Assembly: GCA_018401175.1 (NCBI GenBank)
Contig: JAGYLK010000138.1
Location: 1 to 7,312, forward strand
Length of the DNA: 7,312 nucleotides
Direction: 5' to 3'
From: Candidatus Altimarinota bacterium
GTDB taxonomy: Bacteria > Patescibacteriota > Gracilibacteria > UBA4473
The position numbers and the translations under genes are program-made. Of the stretch, positions 1 to 6,536 are shown one piece after another. Position 1 is the first letter of the stretch; the number at the start of each line of letters is the position of its first letter. The notes under the pieces were generated by a model, which was not told the DNA's origin, searched no databases, and was given only the letters and a program-made list of their open reading frames with translations.

Positions 1-1357
1 CCTCCGGCAAATCCACATCATCAATATCGTGCAATATTTCAAACATCGACATGGAATAATTCTGCACAAAATCCTTGATTAATTCCAAGGTCGCTGTCCC
101 CAATTTTCGACTCGGAACATTGATAATTCTGTGAAATGCAACATCATCTCGTGGATTAAAAATCAGACGCAAATACGCCACGACGTCTTTGATTTCTTTT
201 CGATCAAAGAAACGCGTTCCTCCAACAATTTGATAGGGAATCTGCCGACGCATCAACGCTTCTTCAAGAGAACGCGATTGCGCATTCATGCGGTACAGAA
301 TCGCACAATCAGAATATCTTCCTCCATCACTTGCATGTGCACAAATCTGATCGGCTATAAAATCCCCTTCTCGGCGATCATCCGACGCCTGATGTACTCG
401 AACTTTGGTTCCCGAACCCGCTTCCGTCCACAATTTCTTGGGACGACCGGTTTCATTGAAGGCGATTAACGTGTTCGCATTTTTCAAAATATTCCCAGAA
501 CTTCGATAGTTCTGTTCCAGCTTAATCACCGCGGCATTTGGGAAATCCTTTTCGAAGTTCAAAATATTGGTGTAATCCGCTCCCCGAAAGGAATAAATCG
601 ACTGATGATCATCTCCAATTACACATAAATTGTTGCGCGGTTCAGCCAAAAGACGAACCAATCGATACTGCGCAAAGTTCGTATCTTGGTACTCATCCAC
701 GAGCAAATGATGCCAACGATTTCTATATTTTTCCAAAACGTCCGGACATTCTTCCCAGAGCTGCACTGTTTTTTGGAGTAAATCGTCAAAATCCAGCGCG
801 TTGTGTTCAATGAGTCGTTTTTGATATTCCGGGAACACCTTTTCAACCGCTCGATACAAAGGCGAACGATTATTGCCATCGGCAAAAGTAAGAGGCGTCT
901 GCAACATATTTTTTGCTCCAGAAATCACTCCCGCAATAGGTTTTGGTTTGAATTCTTTTTCATCAATCTGCAAATCTTTCAAAATCATTTTGACCAACTT
1001 CTGAGAATCATCTGTGTCAAAAATTACGAAATTCCGAGTCAATCCACACGCCAATTTCTCAATATCCTCACGCAAAATCCGGACGCACACAGAATGAAAC
1101 GTCCCAACGGTCGGCAATCGCCCACTGCCCAAAATACAAGCAATACGCTCTTTCATCTCTCCCGCAGCTTTATTGGTAAACGTAACAGCCAAAATTTTGT
1201 CTGCGGGCGTTCCCTGTGCAATTAAATGAGCAATACGATGCGTTAGGGTTTTTGTCTTGCCAGACCCCGCTCCAGCTAGAATTAAGAGCGGACCAGAAAG
1301 AATTTCAACTGCTTTACATTGTTCAGGATTGAGTCCGGCAAAAATTTCATCGCTCAT
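1..1357 (-). CDS. UvrD/PcrA-type SF1A DNA helicase, partial (C-terminus beyond window)
   Basis: This is an ATP-dependent 3'-to-5' DNA helicase of the UvrD/PcrA/Rep family, cytoplasmic, acting in nucleotide excision repair, mismatch repair or removal of proteins from DNA. I translated the minus strand from the ATG at 1357 down to position 2 and found 452 uninterrupted codons. Visible motifs in order: Q motif LNPEQ (residues 9-13), Walker A GAGSGKT (29-35), motif Ia VTFTNKAAGEM (58-68), TFHS (86-89), ALDFDDL (187-193), Walker B VDEYQDTN (220-227), motif III VIGDDHQSIYSFRGA (246-260) and motif IV LEQNYRS (280-286). The stretch RFFDRKEIKDVVAYLRLI (382-399) is typical of the 2A/2B region. Family members usually have about 700-750 residues, so roughly the last 40 percent, including motifs V and VI, is missing. 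The start is chosen because the Q motif begins nine residues in. There is no clear ribosome binding site. PcrA, UvrD and Rep cannot be told apart without the C-terminus. Confidence 0.96.
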   Translation of the reverse strand, partial: MSDEIFAGLNPEQCKAVEILSGPLLILAGAGSGKTKTLTHRIAHLIAQGTPADKILAVTFTNKAAGEMKERIACILGSGRLPTVGTFHSVCVRILREDIEKLACGLTRNFVIFDTDDSQKLVKMILKDLQIDEKEFKPKPIAGVISGAKNMLQTPLTFADGNNRSPLYRAVEKVFPEYQKRLIEHNALDFDDLLQKTVQLWEECPDVLEKYRNRWHHLLVDEYQDTNFAQYRLVRLLAEPRNNLCVIGDDHQSIYSFRGADYTNILNFEKDFPNAAVIKLEQNYRSSGNILKNANTLIAFNETGRPKKLWTEAGSGTKVRVHQASDDRREGDFIADQICAHASDGGRYSDCAILYRMNAQSRSLEEALMRRQIPYQIVGGTRFFDRKEIKDVVAYLRLIFNPRDDVAFHRIINVPSRKLGTATLELIKDFVQNYSMSMFEILHDIDDVDLPE

Positions 1358-1591
1358 GTGGTGCAGAGTTTACCCAGAGTTAGAATTTTTTGGAAGAAAA
1401 AAATGTATGTTTGAAATCAATTGACTAATTAGAAGAAATGATGTAACAAGAATTTCGTGAAGTTAATATTTTCAAAAAATATATCTTCCTGTCTTTGAAA
1501 ATTCGGCAGAAAAGTTAGTTGAACCGATTGTGTGCTTTTTTGAGCGCATGCACGGTTTAATTAACATTTTTATTCACTTAAGTTACACGTT
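1358..1591. other. Divergent intergenic region, helicase / unknown ORF
   Basis: These 234 bp separate two divergently read genes and should hold both promoters. The stretch is very AT-rich. I see a TTGACT at 1421-1426, but the hexamer 17 bp further on (TAACAA) is a poor -10 match, and no other pair is better. Short palindromes TTAATTAA (1557-1564) and ACTTAAGT (1577-1584) lie just ahead of the plus-strand gene, but they are too short and AT-rich to call operators. Neither start codon has a purine-rich ribosome binding site. No RNA gene or further ORF is evident. Confidence 0.5.
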
Positions 1592-2116
1592 ATGAATCAA
1601 ACTATGTATTTTATTGATTTGAGATTTATCCCAAGGGAACGAATTTCATTCAAAGCCTCTGAGGGAAAATGGACAAAATTTTTCAGAGATTATTTCGACG
1701 ACAAAAAAGTCGAAGAAAGAGATGAAGCAAAAATTTTATGCATTACTCCAGGGAAAAGAGACCCCACCTCTCATTGTGAAAGAATCATTGACATGGGAGA
1801 GGATGTGGAAAGCGCACCAAAACTGCTTGCTGATTTCTTGGGAGTACAGGAAAAAACATTGCTTTTTGAAGCATGGAACGCCGATCCCCGTTTTGGAGAT
1901 ATGTATGGCGGCCTTACTTCTGAGATGAAATTACCGGAAAATGTTCAATTGATCATTTTTTTTCCTGGCTTAGCCTCCGATTGGGATCAAGCACTAAAGG
2001 ATCGATTTCATTCGGAATTCAATCTGAAAGAGTTCTCTAAATCACTGAAAAAAGAGGAACCTAATCTTGTTTTTATGGGGAGTGGTGCACGTGAGATATT
2101 GCTTCCTCTCTGCTAA
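1592..2116 (+). CDS. Hypothetical protein, 174 residues, family not recognised
   Basis: I do not recognise this protein. It is predicted to be soluble, with no signal peptide and no membrane segment. It begins MNQTMYFIDLRFIPRERI and mixes charged stretches (FFRDYFDDKKVEERDEAK, about residues 30-47) with hydrophobic strand-like segments (ILCIT near 48-52, QLIIFFPGLA near 118-127, LVFMG near 158-162). This alternation suggests an alpha/beta fold, but no nucleotide-binding or catalytic motif is visible. There are three cysteines (50, 62 and 174, the last residue), with no CxxC pair. Support for a real gene: it is the longest open frame in its region, no competing frame on the other strand is comparable, and an intrinsic terminator sits 28 bp after its TAA stop. 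It is divergent from the helicase and convergent with the sigma/anti-sigma operon, so it appears to be a single-gene transcript. The start has no Shine-Dalgarno; MYF five codons in would be an alternative start. Confidence 0.72.
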   Translation: MNQTMYFIDLRFIPRERISFKASEGKWTKFFRDYFDDKKVEERDEAKILCITPGKRDPTSHCERIIDMGEDVESAPKLLADFLGVQEKTLLFEAWNADPRFGDMYGGLTSEMKLPENVQLIIFFPGLASDWDQALKDRFHSEFNLKEFSKSLKKEEPNLVFMGSGAREILLPLC

Positions 2117-2144
2117 AAATTTAAATTCTGCCAAATTCGAAAAG

Positions 2145-2175
2145 AAAAACCGTCTCACTTACGAGGCGGTTTTTT
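2145..2175. terminator. Bidirectional intrinsic terminator
   Basis: Arms 2150-2156 (CCGTCTC) and 2163-2169 (GAGGCGG) pair with one G-T wobble around the loop ACTTAC. The stem is extended by five A-T pairs (2145-2149 with 2170-2174). The plus-strand transcript therefore ends in a run of six U after a GC-rich stem. Read on the minus strand, the A-tract becomes a U-tract, so the same hairpin can end the leftward transcript. It lies 28 bp after the stop of the 174-residue gene and 45 bp after the stop of the putative anti-sigma gene, exactly between convergent genes, as expected for a shared terminator. Confidence 0.88.
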
Positions 2176-2219
2176 GTATATGGAGTCTTGCACAATTTAT
2201 TCACTATAGCTCACTGACA

Positions 2220-3092
2220 CTACCTCTGACTCTGACTCCAGCTCATCCACACCACCTCCAACGTCCGCGTATCCACATCGATTCGAACATCCTCCAGACC
2301 ATTTCCAGAAGCAAACACTACCCCCACACGATCCGGAGCGAATTCTGGTTTCCAATTTCCCTCTCCATTATTCTCCCACCATTTATCCAACACTGGAGCT
2401 TTTACTGAGAGATTGTCAAAGTTGCGTTTCATAAAAAATTCTGTAGCCACCTTCAAAATCTGATCATCACTCGGCATATTCTCCCAAGACAGTTGTGGTA
2501 TTTTCGGAAAGGACGAATCCGGTGCCATCATCAACTCGGAAACCCCAATCTCCGAATTCAACGTTCCGGCCGCCGCCATTTCTCCATCCTCTTCTGGAGG
2601 AAGTGGACGGAGCATTGTGGGCGCTCTTCTTTCCTTCACCATCATTGAATCTATTTCAAATTCCGGAATAGTTTCTGCGTCCTCCATTGTCAACAATGCC
2701 ATTTCTGGCTCTCCAGAACCACCTCTCATGCGATCCATTTTCATATTTGCAACAGGCGCAAGTTCGTCTTGTATTTGAGAAAATTCAGAAGTACGAATCA
2801 TTGGCACCATAATAAGCGCACAAACCGCTGCTCCAGCCGCAAACATTCCAGACAATTTGAACCATTGAGGAAGCACCGTTCGTTTTTTATTTTTCAACAA
2901 TTGAGCCCGCTCCAAAACCCGAACTCGAAGCTCTTGAGCAAATTGCTCATTGAATTGAATATCCGGGCGTGATGCAATAAATTCACGGAGAAATTCTCTC
3001 CATTCGGAATCATGAGGATCAATCTCCGGCACAAGCTCTGCTATATCAACGAGCATCTTCTGAATATCGGAATCGGTATATTTTTTTGTCAT
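2220..3092 (-). CDS. Single-pass membrane protein, putative anti-sigma factor of the adjacent ECF sigma
   Basis: This 290-residue protein probably holds the neighbouring ECF sigma factor inactive at the membrane. The function is inferred from operon position and topology. The N-terminal part (1-77) is charged, helical and presumably cytoplasmic. One membrane segment follows at about 78-99 (FKLSGMFAAGAAVCALIMV is its core). The remainder, about 190 residues, would be extracytoplasmic: a Met- and Glu-rich linker (about 105-195, 11 Met between 117 and 190), then a compact C-terminal domain (about 205-290) with two Trp pairs or repeats (WW 238-239; VVWMSW 280-285). The HxxxCxxC zinc motif of ZAS-type anti-sigmas is absent. 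I start the protein at 3092 because this ATG overlaps the sigma TGA stop as ATGA. The open frame continues upstream to 3239, but there it overlaps the sigma4 coding region. No Shine-Dalgarno is visible, so expression probably depends on translational coupling. The stop is TAG. Confidence 0.8.
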   Translation of the reverse strand: MTKKYTDSDIQKMLVDIAELVPEIDPHDSEWREFLREFIASRPDIQFNEQFAQELRVRVLERAQLLKNKKRTVLPQWFKLSGMFAAGAAVCALIMVPMIRTSEFSQIQDELAPVANMKMDRMRGGSGEPEMALLTMEDAETIPEFEIDSMMVKERRAPTMLRPLPPEEDGEMAAAGTLNSEIGVSELMMAPDSSFPKIPQLSWENMPSDDQILKVATEFFMKRNFDNLSVKAPVLDKWWENNGEGNWKPEFAPDRVGVVFASGNGLEDVRIDVDTRTLEVVWMSWSQSQR

Positions 3093-3649
3093 TGGAACAA
3101 AATTGAAATCGCGATAAAACTCGCGAGAATTGGTGCATCTGCACGCAGTTTCTTCAACGCGCGCCCCGCTGTCATTTTGACAGCACCTTCTGATTTTCCC
3201 GTTACTTCGGCAATCTGAGCAAACGATAAATCCTGCCAAAATCGCATCATTAAGATCTCTCTACTTTCTGAAGACAAATCCCGCAATGCAGTGTGTAATT
3301 TCTCACTTATTAATTGTTTGTGAGTCGAATCAACAACGTCATCTAGCGAAGATAAATCCCATACGTCTTCAATGTCTCTATGCTCACGATACGATCGCCA
3401 GTGATCGGTAATCAAATTGCGTGCAATGGTATATATCCACGTAGAAAACTGTCCTTTTTCTGGGTCAAACTGATGCAGTTTCTCCAATGCTCGAAGAAAC
3501 GTATCACTCGTAAGGTCTTCGGCGAGATCGCGTTGCATAGTTTTGTGAACAATAAACCGAAAAATTCGGTCTGCATACAAGTCATAGAGTTCGGCAAACC
3601 GTTCGGTTTCACCACTCTGACAGGCGGAGATAAGAGATCGTTCGTCCAT
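3089..3649 (-). CDS. ECF-type RNA polymerase sigma factor (sigma70 family)
   Basis: This 186-residue protein is an alternative sigma factor that directs RNA polymerase to a specific set of promoters. Region sigma2 spans about residues 16-88, with the characteristic LAEDLTSDTFLRALEKL (42-58) and the region 2.3/2.4 stretch GQFSTWIYTIARNLITDHWR (66-85). A variable acidic linker follows (about 90-115). Region sigma4 covers about 118-170, with LSSESREILMMRFWQDLS (125-142) and the DNA-reading helix-turn-helix IAEVTGKSEGAVKMTAGRALKKLR (146-169). Length fits the ECF group, which has only sigma2 and sigma4. A hydrophobic tail, ILASFIAISILFQ, follows sigma4, which is unusual. The start at 3649 (MDERSLISACQ) matches the usual short lead into sigma2; a longer frame to 3775 adds 42 residues of low-complexity Lys/Phe sequence and is rejected. 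The gene ends TGA within ATGA, overlapping the membrane protein gene, which identifies that gene as its likely regulator. Confidence 0.94.
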   Translation of the reverse strand: MDERSLISACQSGETERFAELYDLYADRIFRFIVHKTMQRDLAEDLTSDTFLRALEKLHQFDPEKGQFSTWIYTIARNLITDHWRSYREHRDIEDVWDLSSLDDVVDSTHKQLISEKLHTALRDLSSESREILMMRFWQDLSFAQIAEVTGKSEGAVKMTAGRALKKLRADAPILASFIAISILFQ

Positions 3650-3671
3650 ATCGATAGGAAATTTCCACTTA

Positions 3672-3700
3672 GTTGTACGCGATTTGAGAAAAAAGGTCAC
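3672..3700 (-). promoter_or_regulatory. Possible promoter of the ECF sigma operon
   Basis: On the minus strand, GTGACC (3700-3695; 4 of 6 matches to TTGACA) is followed by a 17-bp spacer and TACAAC (3677-3672; 4 of 6 matches to TATAAT). Transcription would begin about 15-20 bp ahead of the sigma ATG at 3649. The match is only moderate. An ECF-type self-recognised promoter (GGAAC/CGTC-like elements) was looked for and not convincingly found. Confidence 0.33.
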
Positions 3701-3765
3701 ATTTTTTGAGGGAAAAAAAAGAAACCTGCATAAAAACGGCGTTTTAACTTTCAGGGGAAAAACTT

Positions 3766-3794
3766 TTGCAATCACAAGATATTGTACGTATTAT
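3766..3794 (+). promoter_or_regulatory. Promoter of nrdAB (-35 TTGCAA, -10 TATTAT)
   Basis: TTGCAA at 3766-3771 (4 of 6 matches) and TATTAT at 3789-3794 (5 of 6 matches) are separated by the ideal 17 bp. The predicted transcription start is near 3801, giving a leader of about 43 nt before the nrdA ATG at 3844. The first NrdR box fills the spacer. The arrangement excludes the more upstream ATG at 3766 as the start of nrdA, because that codon would lie inside the -35 element. Confidence 0.7.
3772..3787. promoter_or_regulatory. NrdR box 1
   Basis: The 16-mer TCACAAGATATTGTAC matches 12 of 16 positions of the published NrdR consensus acaCwAtATaTwGtgt, including the core CACAA and TTGT half sites. 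It lies between the -35 and -10 of the nrdAB promoter, so bound NrdR would block RNA polymerase. NrdR is the ATP-cone, zinc-ribbon repressor that senses ATP/dATP and represses ribonucleotide reductase operons across bacteria. Its gene is not in this window. Confidence 0.78.
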
Positions 3795-3803
3795 TCTCGT
3801 CCA

Positions 3804-3819
3804 CCACAATATATGGTCA
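3804..3819. promoter_or_regulatory. NrdR box 2
   Basis: The 16-mer CCACAATATATGGTCA matches 12 of 16 positions of the NrdR consensus, with an unbroken CACAATATAT core. It begins exactly 32 bp after box 1 (16-bp gap), which is three helical turns and the standard spacing of paired NrdR boxes. It lies just downstream of the predicted transcription start. Spacing, position ahead of nrdA and core identity together make chance unlikely. Confidence 0.8.
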
Positions 3820-3843
3820 TTCTTCACCACTTTTTTTCACACT

Positions 3844-6462
3844 ATGCAAACACAAAAAATTCGCAAACGCTCCGGACAAATCGTTGAATTTGATTCAACT
3901 CGAATCGAAAAAGCAATTCAAAAGGCAGTCGAATCTACTCCCGATCACGGAATTTCAGCGCCAGAATTTGCACGAAATGCCACAAAAATCATTCATGAAG
4001 AATTAGAAGAACGGTTTTTTGATGAAGAAAAAATTCCCTGCGTCGAAGATATTCAAGACATTGTTGAGCGGACTCTTGTGGAAGCTGGCAATTTTGCAAT
4101 TGCTCGTTCATACATTCTCTATCGAGCAAAACGTACACAGGCACGAGAGGAAAAAAGATTAAAAGAACTTGAACTCTTGGAAAAAAATCTTCTTCGTGTC
4201 GTAAAGAGAAACGGGAAAACCGAAAAATTTGATGTAGAAAAAATAAAGAAATCTTGGGCAATGGCGGCAAAAGGACTGGAAAAGAAGTGTCCATTTGAAG
4301 ATTTATTTGAAATTTTTAAGATCACTCTCACTGATAAAACCGAAACAAAAAATATTCTCAAACAGTTGCGAAAAGCGGCTATTGATTTGGTAACCGTCGA
4401 CAATATCGATTGGCAAATTGTTGCCGGAAGACTGTATGCTCTGGATTTCTACGCACAAGCGGCCGGAAATCGATCTCTAAAACACGAAGACATTTATACG
4501 ACAGAATCCTGGGTCAAACACTTCAATGATTATCGAAAAAAGGGACTCTACTCTGATAAATTTGCAGAAAATTACACAGACGAACAGATTAAAGAAGCAG
4601 GAACATGGATTGATAAAAATCGAGATTTTACCTACATTTACTCAACGATGCTCGCCTTTGACCGTCGATATTTGTTAAATCCCAATAAAGTTCTCCACGA
4701 ACTTCCACAAGAAATGTACCTCGCGGTAGCTCTCTTTTTGGCGATTCCTGAAGCACCAAATAAACGAATGGAGGTTGCGCGCGAAATTTATGAAGTGACA
4801 AGTAAACAAGAATTATCACTTCCAACTCCAACGTTACTGAACGCTCGAACGCAATTCCATCAGCTCTCGAGTTGTTTCAAGCTCAATGTCGATGACGACC
4901 TTCGTGCTATTTACCACTCAATGGAAAACATGGCTCAGATTTCAAAATTTGGAGGAGGAGTTGGAGTATACCTTGGAAACATTCGTTCGCGCGGAGGATA
5001 TATTCGTCGAGTAAAAGGAGCTTCTGGTGGAGTTATCCCGTGGACGCGAGTAATAAATGACACGGCAACTGCCGTAAATCAACTCGGGTCACGACTCGGT
5101 GCAATTTCACCAACACTCGATGTGTGGCATCGCGACATCAATGATTTTTTGAATTTACAAACAGAAACGGGAGATATTCGGAGCAAAGCGTTTGATATCT
5201 TTCCAGCTGTTTCTGTCCCCGATATTTTTATGAAACGTGTACAAGAAAGCGGTCACTGGACACTGTTTGATCCGCATGAGGTAGAAAAAGTTACGGGGAA
5301 GCGCATGCAAGATTTTTTTGATACAGAGTTTACAAAATTCTATGAGGCCTGTGAAAAAGACGATCGATTAACTCTCAAAGATACTATCCTGGCAAAAGAC
5401 CTAATGAAAGAAATATTAAAAACAACGGTTGAAACAGGTATGCCCTATATGTTTTTTCGGGACACCGTCAATCGAGCAAACCCAAATAAACACGCGGGAA
5501 ATGTCTATTCGACACAACTCTGTACTGAAATTTGCCAGAATACTTCTCCTTCCAAATTCGTAGAAGAAACTCACGAAGACGGAACCGTGAATATCAAATA
5601 CAAACCAGGAGACACGGTCGTGTGTAATCTCGCCTCAATTAATGTCGCAAAAGTAAACACTGATGAAAAAATACAACAAGTGATTCCTATTGCGATGCGT
5701 GTTCTCGACAATGTTATTTCGTTGAATTTTTATCCAATAAAAGAAGCCGAACTCACCTCTCAAAAATATCGTCCCGTCGGCCTTGGATTTCTAGGACTTG
5801 CCGAACATCTTGCCTGCAGCCATTTGAGTTATGATTCTCCTGAAGCTCGAAAACACGTTGATACATTATTTGAAAAATATGCCTACGCGACACTCGATAG
5901 TTCCGCAAAACTGGCAAAAGAACGAGGTCATTACGAACTCTTTCCTGGAAGCGACTGGAGCAAAGGATTGCTCTTCAACCGTGATGAGAAATGGTACAAA
6001 GAAAATGCAACGACGGACAAAGATTGGAGCGAATTAATTGCGCGAGTAAAGAAGACCGGTCTCCGATTTGGATATCACCTCTCCCCTGCGCCAAACACAT
6101 CCACTTCCGGTGTTGTTGGAACAACAGCAGGATTGCTTCCCGTGTACAAAAAATTCTTCGTAGAAACGAACGTTATCGCGCCAACGGTCACCGTTGCACC
6201 AAATTTAAATAAAGACAATTTTTGGCATTACAAAGAATATCACAATCTCGATATGAAAGATGTAATCGATCTCATGGCCGTGATTTACAAATGGGTCGAC
6301 CAATCTATTTCGTTTGAATGGATGATGAATCCCGCAAACACTAGCCCCGCAGAGCTCTACGGATGGTACATGCGTTCCTGGGAATCGGGAATTAAGACTG
6401 TATATTACCTCCGATCCATGTCTGGAGACGCACACGAAGTCTGCGAAAGCTGCTCTGGATAA
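3844..6462 (+). CDS. nrdA: Class I ribonucleoside-diphosphate reductase, alpha (catalytic) subunit
   Basis: The cytoplasmic catalytic subunit of aerobic ribonucleotide reductase reduces ribonucleoside diphosphates to deoxy forms together with NrdB. It has 872 residues against about 760 for E. coli NrdA; the excess is an additional N-terminal ATP-cone. Cone 1 is about residues 4-95 (IRKRSGQIVEFDSTRIEKAI), and cone 2 about 117-208 (VVKRNGKTEKFDVEKI), the latter aligning with the single E. coli cone. The barrel follows: C344 (SSC) and C594 (VVCNLASIN) are the redox pair, C560 in QLCTEI the thiyl radical cysteine, and E562 the catalytic Glu. Y854-Y855 in KTVYYLRS relay the radical. The C-terminal tail CESCSG carries the shuttle pair C867/C870. 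Q558 stands where E. coli has Asn437. I choose the ATG at 3844 because an upstream ATG at 3766 would put the promoter and NrdR boxes inside the gene. No Shine-Dalgarno precedes it. The stop is TAA, and nrdB follows after 74 bp. Confidence 0.96.
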   Translation: MQTQKIRKRSGQIVEFDSTRIEKAIQKAVESTPDHGISAPEFARNATKIIHEELEERFFDEEKIPCVEDIQDIVERTLVEAGNFAIARSYILYRAKRTQAREEKRLKELELLEKNLLRVVKRNGKTEKFDVEKIKKSWAMAAKGLEKKCPFEDLFEIFKITLTDKTETKNILKQLRKAAIDLVTVDNIDWQIVAGRLYALDFYAQAAGNRSLKHEDIYTTESWVKHFNDYRKKGLYSDKFAENYTDEQIKEAGTWIDKNRDFTYIYSTMLAFDRRYLLNPNKVLHELPQEMYLAVALFLAIPEAPNKRMEVAREIYEVTSKQELSLPTPTLLNARTQFHQLSSCFKLNVDDDLRAIYHSMENMAQISKFGGGVGVYLGNIRSRGGYIRRVKGASGGVIPWTRVINDTATAVNQLGSRLGAISPTLDVWHRDINDFLNLQTETGDIRSKAFDIFPAVSVPDIFMKRVQESGHWTLFDPHEVEKVTGKRMQDFFDTEFTKFYEACEKDDRLTLKDTILAKDLMKEILKTTVETGMPYMFFRDTVNRANPNKHAGNVYSTQLCTEICQNTSPSKFVEETHEDGTVNIKYKPGDTVVCNLASINVAKVNTDEKIQQVIPIAMRVLDNVISLNFYPIKEAELTSQKYRPVGLGFLGLAEHLACSHLSYDSPEARKHVDTLFEKYAYATLDSSAKLAKERGHYELFPGSDWSKGLLFNRDEKWYKENATTDKDWSELIARVKKTGLRFGYHLSPAPNTSTSGVVGTTAGLLPVYKKFFVETNVIAPTVTVAPNLNKDNFWHYKEYHNLDMKDVIDLMAVIYKWVDQSISFEWMMNPANTSPAELYGWYMRSWESGIKTVYYLRSMSGDAHEVCESCSG

Positions 6463-6479
6463 TTTATTCTGCTTTCTTT

Positions 6480-6516
6480 CCCCCTCTTAGGGTAAGAGGG
6501 GGCTAGGGGGCGTTAG
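6480..6516. repeat. REP-like hairpin between nrdA and nrdB
   Basis: Arms 6480-6489 (CCCCCTCTTA) and 6493-6502 (TAAGAGGGGG) form a perfect 10-bp stem around the loop GGG. They are followed by CTAGGGGGCGTTAG (6503-6516), which offers a second G-run that could compete for the C-run. It is the only strongly GC-skewed, structured element in an otherwise AT-rich gap. The shape, a GC-rich hairpin plus a short conserved G-rich flank ending in TTAG, resembles interspersed REP-type repeats. It is not a standard terminator: the nearest T-run (6517-6521) is about 14 nt past the stem. It may stabilise the nrdA message or tune the NrdA:NrdB ratio, or be a neutral repeat insertion. Only one copy is visible here. 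Confidence 0.6.
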
Positions 6517-6536
6517 TTTTTAAAAAAATTTTCATT

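Noticed and set aside
131..1225. Plus-strand open frames at 131-469, 538-813 and 803-1225, and a minus frame at 619-885
   Set aside because: They lie wholly within the helicase gene in other frames, and their translations are low-complexity with no domain character. The helicase frame has every SF1A motif in order without interruption.
1421..1449. Promoter TTGACT / TAACAA ahead of the 174-residue gene
   Set aside because: The spacing is right (17 bp), but the -10 matches at only 3 of 6 positions and would give a leader of about 135 nt; not distinguishable from chance in AT-rich DNA.
3089..3091. Possible recoding of TGA as glycine (code 25, as in Gracilibacteria/Absconditabacteria)
   Set aside because: No in-frame TGA occurs in the helicase, nrdA or nrdB frames, and TGA serves as the sigma stop in an ATGA overlap.
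3093..3239. Longer start for the membrane protein at 3239, adding 49 Cys-rich residues with CxxC-like spacing
   Set aside because: The extra residues are the sigma4 coding region read in another frame; the ATGA overlap at 3092-3089 gives a natural start.
3650..3775. Longer start for the sigma factor at 3775
   Set aside because: The additional 42 residues are Lys/Phe-rich translation of an A/T-rich intergenic stretch, and the frame would run into the nrdA promoter and NrdR box 1.
3766..3843. Longer start for NrdA at 3766, adding 26 residues
   Set aside because: This stretch contains the -35, -10 and both NrdR boxes; the ATP-cone begins right after the ATG at 3844.
6480..6536. Intrinsic terminator after nrdA
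   Set aside because: The hairpin is strong, but the next 14 nt are G-rich and the T-run comes too late; nrdB follows in the same direction.
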